Virus record (IMG/VR): IMGVR_UViG_3300010413_001230
Location: 1-49,310 of that record
Source of the DNA: a virus
Length of the DNA stretch: 49,310 bases
Direction: 5' to 3' (one strand)
The notes under the pieces: model-generated
The model's database searches: none
Told to the model about the DNA's origin: nothing
The model's input: only the letters and a program-made list of their open reading frames with translations
Translations under genes and position numbers: made by a program
Shown here: one piece after another, positions 1 to 7,011 of the stretch
How the letters are laid out: each line of letters begins with the position of its first letter
How positions within the stretch are numbered: position 1 is the stretch's first letter

Positions 1-33
1 CGCGTTTGCTGCTGTATCCCACGGGTCACTCAT
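1..33 (-). CDS. 5' end of an early gene, cut by the window edge
   Basis: Only the first 11 codons are present (MSDPWDTAANA), starting at an ATG that reads leftward off the edge. They resemble the start of the 231-residue protein at 48468-49163 (MSKDPWDVANEA). The upstream neighbour is also the same type of gene in both places, so this is the same locus seen from a slightly different copy. No function can be assigned from this piece. Confidence 0.6.
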   Translation of the reverse strand, partial: MSDPWDTAANA

Positions 34-180
34 GATTCTTGCTCCTTGTGATGAAAAAGTTTACCCCCAAACGAAGCGATATTCCCCCTTTCACCTCCCT
101 TGTGCTATACTTGAAGCGCCTCCCCAACGATCTCATCTCTGCGCGTCAACGTCCTGCATTCCACGCAACGATACAAATTC
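31..180. repeat. Left copy of the near-identical terminal repeat
   Basis: Bases 31-180 align without gaps to 49161-49310. I count mismatches at 48, 53, 54, 61, 80 and 154, about 96% identity. Upstream of base 31 the two copies diverge, although both still encode a related N-terminus. An exact overlap would mean simple circular closure. The substitutions instead suggest population variants joined in assembly, or two related prophage copies in tandem. Confidence 0.9.
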
Positions 181-398
181 GATTGCTCGGCCCAATAGGC
201 AAAAAAGGTAAACGTGCTCTCTTGCCCACAATGAGGGCAAACGGCAGTAATAGGGGATTCGGTGTATTCGGTGCTGTACTTGTCTTTGACCAGCTCACTG
301 ACAAGCCTGCTGACACTGATGTTTTCTGCCTCGGCCATCAGCTTGGCCTTTTCGGCAGTTTCGGGGCTGTCCCAATAGATGCCAGTTGCTTGAGCCAT
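105..398 (-). CDS. Small regulator-like protein: helical N-terminus plus zinc ribbon
   Basis: 97 residues. Residues 1-40 (SPETAEKAKLMAEAENISVSRLVSELVKDKY) have the alternating pattern of ribbon-helix-helix/Arc-like DNA-binding domains. The C-terminal half carries CPHC and CVEC pairs that would bind one zinc ion. The ATG at 398 lies downstream of a strong promoter at 445-472 and among repressor-like operators, so it is the first gene of the leftward lytic operon and a candidate early regulator. The 3' end of a second copy is present at 49235-49310. The zinc ribbon is clear from the sequence. The DNA-binding role is inferred. Confidence 0.75.
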   Translation of the reverse strand: MAQATGIYWDSPETAEKAKLMAEAENISVSRLVSELVKDKYSTEYTESPITAVCPHCGQESTFTFFAYWAEQSNLYRCVECRTLTRRDEIVGEALQV

Positions 399-430
399 TT
401 ATGCTCCTTGGTTACTCGGTGTCCGAATCT

Positions 431-532
431 GTTAGCTACTAACCATTATAACAGAAAGCTAACAGAAGTCAATACCTCAAGTAGTTAGGTATTAACCAAA
501 GCAGTTATGTTTCTAACCAGTTAACAGGTTAC
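431..532. promoter_or_regulatory. Operator array between repressor and lytic genes
   Basis: Four 13-14 bp sites share a GTTA...TAAC plan: GTTAGCTACTAAC (431-443), GTTAGGTATTAAC (484-496), GTTATGTTTCTAAC (504-517) and GTTAACAGGTTAC (520-532). The first two are near-perfect palindromes with a 3-bp centre. They overlap the leftward promoter and the leader of the repressor gene, as expected for a lambda-like immunity region. The cognate protein is inferred to be the XRE protein at 566-916. Confidence 0.7.
445..472 (-). promoter_or_regulatory. Strong sigma70-type leftward promoter
   Basis: On the minus strand TTGACT (467-472) is followed after 16 bp by a perfect TATAAT (445-450). It drives the gene starting at 398 and, beyond it, the early operon that continues at the right end of the window. 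A GTTAG half-site lies in the spacer and a full operator (431-443) lies just downstream of the -10 box, so repressor binding would block this promoter. Confidence 0.75.
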
Positions 533-565
533 AATACCTATGAAGGAGGGAAGGGGGTAACTTTG

Positions 566-916
566 ATGTTTCAGGATTGGCTAAGCGAAGAGATCCGAAA
601 AAGTGGCTTGTCTTATAGCGAGATTGCACGACGGGGGGGCATTACTCATGGCAGGATCAGCCAGGTGATAGGAGGTGAAAATCCCGGCATGGCTTTCTGT
701 GCCGGCATTGCCCGAGGGCTGAATCTGCCACCTGATCTGGTCCTTGAAAAAGCCGGCATCATTCCGGCAAGCCGCAACCAAGCAGAGCGCCCGGCAGAGC
801 GTTTTGCTCGTGAGATTGAGCAATTACCGCTTGAGGATCAAGAACTCGTGTTCGATCTAATGGAGCGATTGAGGCAGTTGAGGGCAGCCCCAAGTGACCC
901 ACTGGCAACAAGTTGA
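566..916 (+). CDS. XRE-family HTH transcriptional repressor (CI-like)
   Basis: 116 residues from the ATG at 566; an in-frame TTG at 563 is the alternative. A purine-rich Shine-Dalgarno (AAGGGGGT, 551-558) fits the ATG. Residues 10-65 form a helix-turn-helix of the XRE/Cro-CI class (LSYSEIARRGGITHGRISQVIGG). The rest is a short helical tail without a LexA-type peptidase domain, so any induction would not be by RecA-stimulated self-cleavage in this protein. It is one of only two plus-strand genes, divergent from the lytic operon and upstream of the integrase. This marks it as the lysogeny repressor. Confidence 0.85.
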   Translation: MFQDWLSEEIRKSGLSYSEIARRGGITHGRISQVIGGENPGMAFCAGIARGLNLPPDLVLEKAGIIPASRNQAERPAERFAREIEQLPLEDQELVFDLMERLRQLRAAPSDPLATS

Positions 917-1028
917 AAAACACTTCTCACCCCTTGAGATCCGCTTTGGGCTTTTCCTGATCCGAGTGCTCAAGATTCGTCAATTTCTATACTCGGCTCT
1001 TGGAATCTCCAAACGGACATGGCGCATA
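917..1028. other. Non-coding spacer between repressor and attP
   Basis: I see no credible gene here. It has a loose inverted repeat (CCGAGT at 962-967, ACTCGG at 991-996) but no T-run that would make it a terminator. It probably belongs to the attachment-site region or acts as the repressor mRNA trailer. Confidence 0.4.
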
Positions 1029-1174
1029 TCAAAAGCAAAAGACTGCCGCATTGTAGAGTGATCTGCTTCCCAAGCAGGCGGCCAGGGGTTCAAATCCCCT
1101 CACCCGCTCAGTAGTGCAGGGGGCTATTACCTCTACAATAGGTAGTATAAGGGGTAGTAGCCTTTTGCTTTTGA
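1029..1174. repeat. 13-bp inverted arms flanking the attP core
   Basis: TCAAAAGCAAAAG (1029-1041) and its exact complement CTTTTGCTTTTGA (1162-1174) sit on either side of the tRNA-like core. The arrangement matches arm-type integrase binding sites (P and P' arms) around a core. The right arm would lie inside the integrase gene if translation began at the upstream GTG (1114), which favours the ATG at 1183. Confidence 0.6.
1050..1110 (+). other. attP: attP core: 3' part of a tRNA-Gly(CCC) gene
   Basis: An anticodon arm (1062-1078) with loop TTCCCAA gives anticodon CCC. It is followed by a 5-nt variable loop, a T-arm (1084-1100, loop TTCAAAT), the acceptor 3' strand CACCCGC and discriminator T (1108), which is normal for bacterial tRNA-Gly. 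The 5' acceptor strand (GCGGGTG) and the 5' half of the D-arm are absent, so it is not a functional tRNA. Many integrases use the 3' end of a tRNA gene as attB, with a matching copy in the phage that restores the gene after integration. The adjacent integrase supports this reading. Confidence 0.8.
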
Positions 1175-1182
1175 GGGCATTG

Positions 1183-2064
1183 ATGACCATCTGCTCTTTG
1201 CTGCTCTCAGAGCTGCACGAGGAGTGGCGCTTCGTGCTGCTTGTCGAGGGCAAAGCACCCAAAACAAGCCGCGTCTACCTCGACGCATTGCAACGGCTGA
1301 TCAACATCGTTGGGGATCTGCCCCTGAACCGGGTCACTCGGCAAAACCTGCGTTTCTATTTTGCCCACCGGCAAGAGCAGGGCTTGAGCGCCTACACCAT
1401 CCACCAGGATTTTCGATCCCTACGAACCTTCTTCTACTGGTGCAAGCGGGAAGGGTATCTAACCAGTAGCCCGATGGAGGGCATCAAGCCGCCCCGGTTG
1501 CCGCAAAACCTGCCCAAGGCACTCTCTCCGGGACAGATTGAAATGCTCCTTCGTGCAGTCAAGGGCACTACGCATCCCCAGCGCAACGAAACGATTGTGC
1601 GGCTTTTCCTTGACACCGGCCTGCGATTGTCAGAGCTGATCAACCTCGATGTAGGAGATGTGGACTTGGAGCAGAGCGCGATCATTGTCAGGAAAGGGAA
1701 GGGCAGCAAAGATCGGCATGTGCCGCTCGGGGCAAAGATGCGCTTATGGCTGCACCGCTACCTCAGAAACCGGCCCGAGGCCGAGGCAGAACCACTTTTC
1801 GTCTCACGATTCGGGGAGCGATTCACACGGGATGGCCTGCGGCGTCTCTTCCGTACCCTCGATGCACGTCTGCCCTACCATCTACACCCGCACATGCTGC
1901 GCCATACCTTTGCCACTGAGTATCTCCGGGCAGGGGGCAATCTCGAGTATCTCAGGCGCATCTTGGGCCATACTGGCATCGAGACGACGCAAATCTACTT
2001 GCACATCGTGAATGGCGACCTGACCGAGGCACACAAGAGCCTGTCGCCTGGTGATAGATACTAA
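1183..2064 (+). CDS. int: Tyrosine recombinase / integrase (XerC/D-like)
   Basis: 293 residues from the ATG at 1183, preceded by GAGGG; a GTG at 1114 would add 23 poor residues and include the attP arm. Residues 8-95 are a SAM-like core-binding domain. Residues 115-285 are the catalytic domain with R148 (TGLRLSEL), K173 (GKGSKDR), H237/R240 (HMLRH), H263 (LGHTGIETT) and nucleophile Y272 (IYLHI). It would integrate the phage at a host tRNA-Gly gene via the adjacent attP. Its stop codon overlaps that of the convergent LamG gene (2061-2064), leaving no room for a terminator between them. Confidence 0.93.
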   Translation: MTICSLLLSELHEEWRFVLLVEGKAPKTSRVYLDALQRLINIVGDLPLNRVTRQNLRFYFAHRQEQGLSAYTIHQDFRSLRTFFYWCKREGYLTSSPMEGIKPPRLPQNLPKALSPGQIEMLLRAVKGTTHPQRNETIVRLFLDTGLRLSELINLDVGDVDLEQSAIIVRKGKGSKDRHVPLGAKMRLWLHRYLRNRPEAEAEPLFVSRFGERFTRDGLRRLFRTLDARLPYHLHPHMLRHTFATEYLRAGGNLEYLRRILGHTGIETTQIYLHIVNGDLTEAHKSLSPGDRY

Positions 2065-2882
2065 ACTCGGAATATCTCTCTAAGCTGGGAATAGAGGCAT
2101 CGCACCCACGCATCACTGAGCGCCCCGGCACAGAGGAAACAGCACGAGGCCCGGCCATCGAGGTAGAGGCCGCCGCCACTTTGGGAGCCGATGGTCAGAT
2201 CGGCGGTGCTGTCGTTCAGCGCTGCCGGGATGGCCACCACGTTGGTACTCGATTCCACTGCATCACCTGCGCCTACATAGATTTTGATCTCGGCGCCCGG
2301 CGTGTAGCGCCCCACGACAAAGTACCAGCGGCTAATTTCCACCGTCTTGCTCAGGGTATGGGTGACTGTGGTAAACGCGGCCCCGTTGCTGATGACAAAG
2401 TAGAAGGGATCGTTAGCTACATCGCCACGAAAAGAGAGCCGGTAGCTTGATGTGCCCACCACCGTAGTGTCCTTGGCGATCAAGAACTCGTGATTGGTCA
2501 GCCGGTCAAACCTGAACCAGCCGCCAAAAGTTAGCCCCCGTTGAGCAGCCGGAACGTATGCCTCGGTGCCCAGGATGTCAGCCCAGTTGCCGGCGCCGCC
2601 ATCGGCCCGGTTTAGCCACTGGTTTACTCCATCGAACTCAGCATAAGGAGCGCTCGAATCGAAGCCATAAACAGGGGCGTTATTGTCGGTCAGCCGGTAG
2701 CCCATGCCGGTCACATCGCACACGCGGGGATTCTGATAGTCAATAAAGCCCATCGTCCACCCGGCCCGGATGAAGGGCAAGGATACCAGCGGGGCACAGG
2801 TGCGCTTTTGGGGGTCTGTACTCTCAAGATACCCCATGCGCTTCCACAACTTGGTCATTGAGCGTGTTACGTGAATGGTCAT
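2061..2882 (-). CDS. LamG/concanavalin-like tail or receptor-binding protein
   Basis: 273 residues. The middle and C-terminal parts (about 75-255) read as a LamG jelly-roll: EFDGVNQWLNR, LTFGGWFRF, RWYFVVGRYTPGAEIKIYVGAGDAV and ADLTIGSQSGGGLYLDGR, the usual beta-sandwich strand order. It is the last gene of the late operon, where siphoviruses usually place tail-tip or adhesin proteins. A carbohydrate-binding adhesin role is inferred. A second LamG protein lies at 12354-13082. No signal peptide is visible. Confidence 0.7.
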   Translation of the reverse strand: MTIHVTRSMTKLWKRMGYLESTDPQKRTCAPLVSLPFIRAGWTMGFIDYQNPRVCDVTGMGYRLTDNNAPVYGFDSSAPYAEFDGVNQWLNRADGGAGNWADILGTEAYVPAAQRGLTFGGWFRFDRLTNHEFLIAKDTTVVGTSSYRLSFRGDVANDPFYFVISNGAAFTTVTHTLSKTVEISRWYFVVGRYTPGAEIKIYVGAGDAVESSTNVVAIPAALNDSTADLTIGSQSGGGLYLDGRASCCFLCAGALSDAWVRCLYSQLREIFRV

Positions 2883-2883
2883 G

Positions 2884-4020
2884 CTAAAAGTCCCAATCTA
2901 CCGACTCAAGCCGGGCATCTATGATCTCCCGGCCGCCGCTGTCCAGGGTGATGATCACCTGCCTGATGATCGATTCAAACTCAAGCCCGAGAAATCGCGC
3001 CGTGACCCGATCGCCATAGTTCCAATCCCGGCCAAAGCGGGTACCCTGTGTGTCGATGGCCTGGCCCGAGAACACGCGCCGGGGGCGGCTGTCCAAAAGC
3101 GCCTCTTTCGCCGCCGCTTCTACCGCCTCGGGAGAGCTGCTAAACGTGGCGTATGCGTAGCTCTCGGACCTTGCATACTGGGAGATATTGACGCGGGTGG
3201 TATCGTATGCCTGCACCACGTCTCTAAATTCATCCTCCCCCTGGCCCAGGCTATAAATGTAGTTGTCCTCGTCGGTCCAATCATACACCAGCTCGGACGC
3301 TTCCAAGTTGCCCCGCGCCTCCCCAAAGGTTACGCGATCGGTCAAGTCGGCCCCCGGCTGCCCGGTCTTGGTGCGAAACTGAAAGGCAATGCTTGAACTG
3401 GACACGTCATCTACAGCCACATCCCAAAATACCTCGTTGCCCTCGGCCCGTGTGGCCCGTTGGATGTCCTCAATCACATTGCTGACCTTTTGCCACGCAC
3501 ACGCCCGGCTGATGGTCGCCCCCTGGCTTGTATCGGCCTCCACCGTGAAATTGGGCATCACCCTTGAGCCGTAGGAGGGCGCCGGGTCTGATCCATCGGT
3601 GACAAGCTGCTCGGACACGATCTCTTTCATCATATCGTCAGCATAGTCCCGCTTCTCGCTGCCTACCGTCTGTGTGTAGTTGGCTACAATGCGCCGCCTG
3701 AGCAGGTCATTGCAGTCCGGCCCGACCATCTCGATGATCAAGTCAGAGCCGATCCGCGCAAAGCGCCACCAACGGACAAAGTACACCCGCCAAAGGGATA
3801 GACGCTCTCCCTCGGGCGCTCTCCACACCTGCATCATCCGGTCAGGGCGAATCAAGGTGGTGTCAAAGCTGGCTGGAAATCGGGCCGAGAACCGCGCCAC
3901 ACCATTGGCTACCCGCTGAAATGTGCCCCCGAGGATGTTGTCAAGCAGGGTGCGACCGTCCATGTCAGCCAATCGCCGCCCTCGATCATCGGTTAGCCAG
4001 AACTGATACTGCCCGGCCAT
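2884..4020 (-). CDS. Tail protein, siphovirus ReqiPepy6 Gp37-like (baseplate hub type)
   Basis: 378 residues from the ATG at 4020, which overlaps the upstream stop as TAATG; an ATG at 4050 is possible but less likely. The N-terminal beta-rich part (FWLTDDRGRRLADMDGRTLLDNILGGTFQRVANGVARFSARFPASF) and the body (LSLWRVYFVRWWR, LIIEMVGPDCNDLLRRRIV, and the end GDRVTARFLGLEFESIIRQV) match the plan of Gp37-like tail proteins. In Gram-positive phages these follow Dit and act in the tail tip. Position directly after the Dit-like gene supports this. Confidence 0.75.
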   Translation of the reverse strand: MAGQYQFWLTDDRGRRLADMDGRTLLDNILGGTFQRVANGVARFSARFPASFDTTLIRPDRMMQVWRAPEGERLSLWRVYFVRWWRFARIGSDLIIEMVGPDCNDLLRRRIVANYTQTVGSEKRDYADDMMKEIVSEQLVTDGSDPAPSYGSRVMPNFTVEADTSQGATISRACAWQKVSNVIEDIQRATRAEGNEVFWDVAVDDVSSSSIAFQFRTKTGQPGADLTDRVTFGEARGNLEASELVYDWTDEDNYIYSLGQGEDEFRDVVQAYDTTRVNISQYARSESYAYATFSSSPEAVEAAAKEALLDSRPRRVFSGQAIDTQGTRFGRDWNYGDRVTARFLGLEFESIIRQVIITLDSGGREIIDARLESVDWDF

Positions 4021-6653
4021 TAGTCGGCGCTCCAATAGGGATCGCGCCACACCATCGTAACTTGCTCTTCTGCCACACCTCCTATGTCAACAAAGAAGGT
4101 GATCAAGTTTGTTCCCGGCCTGAGCGCCCAGGTTCCAAAGTCGGAATTGGGCAACACGATCTGTTGAATCGCTCCCCAAAAGTTGCTATGCACACTCTTT
4201 GCCCCCGGAGCCAGATCAATGGTGATAATTTCACCGGCCAGTGGTTGATAACCACTGATCAAAATCTCCTTGCCCGTTGTCTCATTCCTGAGAGTATATA
4301 CCCGGTTCGTTGACGTTTCCGTTATTCTAAAGATTTCGATTCGAGGGTATGCGTTCTCGGTGCCAAGGTTAGTAATCGTCACATCCCCCGCGTATTGGAA
4401 TTGAGCTGTGGTGGAACTATACCCGGCCCATAGGTTGTAATTTCTTCGTATGACAGGATCGGCCTGATCCGCTACAATGCGGGTGATGTAGCCGCCCCCG
4501 TTAGCATCCAAGGGCGCCCAGTTTGAACCAGTCCACTTTGCGCCGTCGTCTACTGTGATGCCCCCCGCTGTGGTAAAGTTGCCAACGGCATAAAGCACGC
4601 CATCAGGGCCAAAAGCCAGATCGGTTACTGCCCCACCACTGATGCCCGTTCCCAATGCCCGTATAGACTGACCATCCCACATGGCAATGCCATCGGCATT
4701 GGCCACACCGCCGGCATTGGTAAAACTCCCGCCAAAGTATACATTGTCTTGAGCATCAATAACGATGCTGCCTACAAGGTTATTGAGCTGCACAACCTGA
4801 TTCCAGTTTGTGCCGTCCCACATGGCAATGTAATCAATGCCGGCAACCCCGGCCAGGCTGGTGAACTGCCCTCCCACGTACACGTTCCCCTGACTGTCTA
4901 CTGCCACATCATAAATTGCAACAACAACAGCCGGTGCCGTGCTGGGTGCTCCTACAGCATTCCAGGCCGCGCCATCCCACATGGCTACATAGTCGGCAGC
5001 CGGAATGGCAGCCAAGTTCAAGAAGCCGCCCACTACATACAGGTTGACCGGCGCACTGTCAACGCTGGGATCGAATGCGCCTGCATAGATCGGGTTTCCA
5101 AGGCCGGGCAGGTTCGGGTTTCCCACAGCATTCCAGGCCGCACCGTCCCACCGGGCGATCTTGTCAGCATTCGCCACACCGCCGGCAAGTGTAAAATCAC
5201 CAAAGACAAAAAGATCGTTATTCGGTGCCAGGCAAAAGCCACGTACTATGTTGTTCAACCCAACGCCCACGGTCGCCCAGGTTGCCGTGCTGGGAGTGTA
5301 GCTTATGATGTAGTTGGCCGCCCCTCCGAGGTTATCAAAGTTCTGAAAATCGCCGCCATAGTACACAAGTCGATCCTGATCTACAACAACGGCATCAATT
5401 CGGTTGTACGTACCTGCGGCATTGGGTGGTCCCAAGATATTCCACTGCCCGGTATTCACCAATCGAGCGGCAACGATCTGCCTGTTTGCAGTAAAATCAT
5501 TTGTGTCCAATATGGCTGCCGATTCCCCAAGCTTGTAAAAGTTGGGATCGGCTGCCAGGAATCGCAAGGCAAAAGCCTGCTCAAGGCATGGGAAGTCTGC
5601 CCGTATGCGGCCCTCAAGCCCGGCCTCGTAATAGGCGCTGATCTCCTTGGTCACAAAGGCCCCGGTGTAGCGGAGCACAACCGGCTGATTGTTCGGCACG
5701 CTGTTGGGTGCCACGTCCTCAATCAACTGTTGCCGCTTGGCGTGCAGGTCAGAGAGCGAAGTGCCGCGCACCCAACCCGTGAGGGTAAACGGGCGCACAT
5801 TGGTTTTCTGGCTGTTCAGCTCCCCACCGGGCAGGATGGCGTAACTATCCACGTTCAGGGTGATGGGTGACATGCCCGGCCCGATCATACCTTCGATGTC
5901 AAAGTCCCGATCGGCAAAGTCCACCACCAACCCACCGGCCCGGCTTACTGCCGAGCGCTGGCTGATGCTGTTGTGCTCTGGCCCCAACCACTCACAACCG
6001 GGCTGATCACCGCCGCAGTAGGTGGTCACCGTCGAACGCACTTCCATTTGAACGGCATCCACGTAAGCCCCCTGTGGCGGTGTGCCTTCTATGTAGACGT
6101 AGACAGTTATATTGTCGCCCGTTGCGTTTGCGGTCAGTGCATCTGTTTCAAGATGCGCCCACGCGCCGATGCTTGTCCAGGTGGCCTCGACCTGCTGGGC
6201 CACACCAACGCCGGCTGCCTTTGCCAACCTGAGATAAAAGGTTTGACCGGCAGTGCCAAGGTACACCCACGCCGAGGCAACATACCGGGCATTCAGCGTG
6301 CTTGTGATCAGGGTGTTTGTCTGCATTCCCCAATCATCAGCCGCCACCCCGCCGGTCTTGTTCAAGTTCAAACTGTATGCCCCAAACTTTTGCGTCGTAC
6401 TAGATTGAAGCCGTGTCCCTGCAGCTGCACCTGTAGCGTAGTTGTTCCATCCATCGGTGATATTGCGCTCGAAAGAGGGGTTGACGACATAGTTGATTGT
6501 TGCTGTCGGTTGAATGAAGCTCCAAATACCCATACGTTTTACCCTACAACTAGAATCCTGTACGATCGGCAGATAGACATTGTGTAATCCCTGCGCTGCC
6601 GGGTGCAACGTCACCAAGAGCACAAGGAACAGGACCACCATAATTCTCTTCAC
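4020..6653 (-). CDS. Dit-like distal tail protein with beta-propeller insertion and N-terminal export-like signal
   Basis: 877 residues from GTG 6653; ATG 6533 is the alternative start. Residues 1-22 form a hydrophobic signal-like segment followed by VYLPIV (26-31), a motif typical of Chloroflexota exported proteins. About 53-210 is a carbohydrate-binding-like beta-sandwich (NYVVNPSFE...GW). About 235-380 and 700-877 are the two parts expected of a distal tail protein (VRPFTLTGWVRG...; NRVYTLRNETTGKEILISG...). Between them lie at least five propeller blades of the type YVGGxFTxAGGVAxxDxIAxWDGxxW. The start overlaps the upstream gene by about 100 nt. In the overlap this frame has the higher GC at third positions, which supports the long start. 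Confidence 0.7.
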   Translation of the reverse strand: MKRIMVVLFLVLLVTLHPAAQGLHNVYLPIVQDSSCRVKRMGIWSFIQPTATINYVVNPSFERNITDGWNNYATGAAAGTRLQSSTTQKFGAYSLNLNKTGGVAADDWGMQTNTLITSTLNARYVASAWVYLGTAGQTFYLRLAKAAGVGVAQQVEATWTSIGAWAHLETDALTANATGDNITVYVYIEGTPPQGAYVDAVQMEVRSTVTTYCGGDQPGCEWLGPEHNSISQRSAVSRAGGLVVDFADRDFDIEGMIGPGMSPITLNVDSYAILPGGELNSQKTNVRPFTLTGWVRGTSLSDLHAKRQQLIEDVAPNSVPNNQPVVLRYTGAFVTKEISAYYEAGLEGRIRADFPCLEQAFALRFLAADPNFYKLGESAAILDTNDFTANRQIVAARLVNTGQWNILGPPNAAGTYNRIDAVVVDQDRLVYYGGDFQNFDNLGGAANYIISYTPSTATWATVGVGLNNIVRGFCLAPNNDLFVFGDFTLAGGVANADKIARWDGAAWNAVGNPNLPGLGNPIYAGAFDPSVDSAPVNLYVVGGFLNLAAIPAADYVAMWDGAAWNAVGAPSTAPAVVVAIYDVAVDSQGNVYVGGQFTSLAGVAGIDYIAMWDGTNWNQVVQLNNLVGSIVIDAQDNVYFGGSFTNAGGVANADGIAMWDGQSIRALGTGISGGAVTDLAFGPDGVLYAVGNFTTAGGITVDDGAKWTGSNWAPLDANGGGYITRIVADQADPVIRRNYNLWAGYSSTTAQFQYAGDVTITNLGTENAYPRIEIFRITETSTNRVYTLRNETTGKEILISGYQPLAGEIITIDLAPGAKSVHSNFWGAIQQIVLPNSDFGTWALRPGTNLITFFVDIGGVAEEQVTMVWRDPYWSAD

Positions 6654-7011
6654 AGTACCCCCTAGCGTACTCTCTAACCATCGCTGAAATGTTCCACACC
6701 TCCACGCCGCAAGACAGACCGGGGAAAGGTGCCAGATGCTCGGGCACATCCACCACGATCGGCCTGCCCCCCACATTGTAAAGCGAGAACGGGCCACAGT
6801 CCCATACCCGCGCCATCATCGTTGTGCCGTTGTCAAAGCGCAAGTAAAGCAGGTCGCCCCACTCGTAGAAATCACCCAGGGCGCTGCTGTCCAATGCCAC
6901 CCAAGGCTCTCGATCCAAGGTATAGTATCCCTCCCCACTGGCAAGCGGCTGCCCCACATAGATGCCGCCATACCACGTCGCTACCCCGATCAGAACGAGA
7001 GCAGTGCTCAC
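6550..7011 (-). CDS. RlpA-like double-psi beta-barrel protein
   Basis: 153 residues. GTG at 7011 overlaps the tape-measure stop (GTGA), implying coupling. The core ATWYGG ... GTTMMARVWDCGPF ... GGRPIVVDVPEHLAPF matches the RlpA/3D double-psi beta-barrel pattern, including the conserved Asp in the WDCGPF segment. RlpA-type folds bind or cleave peptidoglycan, so a tail-associated wall-penetration or lysis role is plausible. Only a very short hydrophobic N-terminus (MSTALVLIGVA) precedes the domain. The last 35 codons overlap the next gene and have poor third-position GC, so the true C-terminus may be free to vary. No classical endolysin is visible elsewhere. Confidence 0.65.
   Translation of the reverse strand: MSTALVLIGVATWYGGIYVGQPLASGEGYYTLDREPWVALDSSALGDFYEWGDLLYLRFDNGTTMMARVWDCGPFSLYNVGGRPIVVDVPEHLAPFPGLSCGVEVWNISAMVREYARGYCEENYGGPVPCALGDVAPGSAGITQCLSADRTGF

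Noticed and set aside
1050-1110. Functional tRNA-Gly gene
   Set aside because: The 5' acceptor strand and 5' D-arm are missing, so it cannot fold as a full tRNA.
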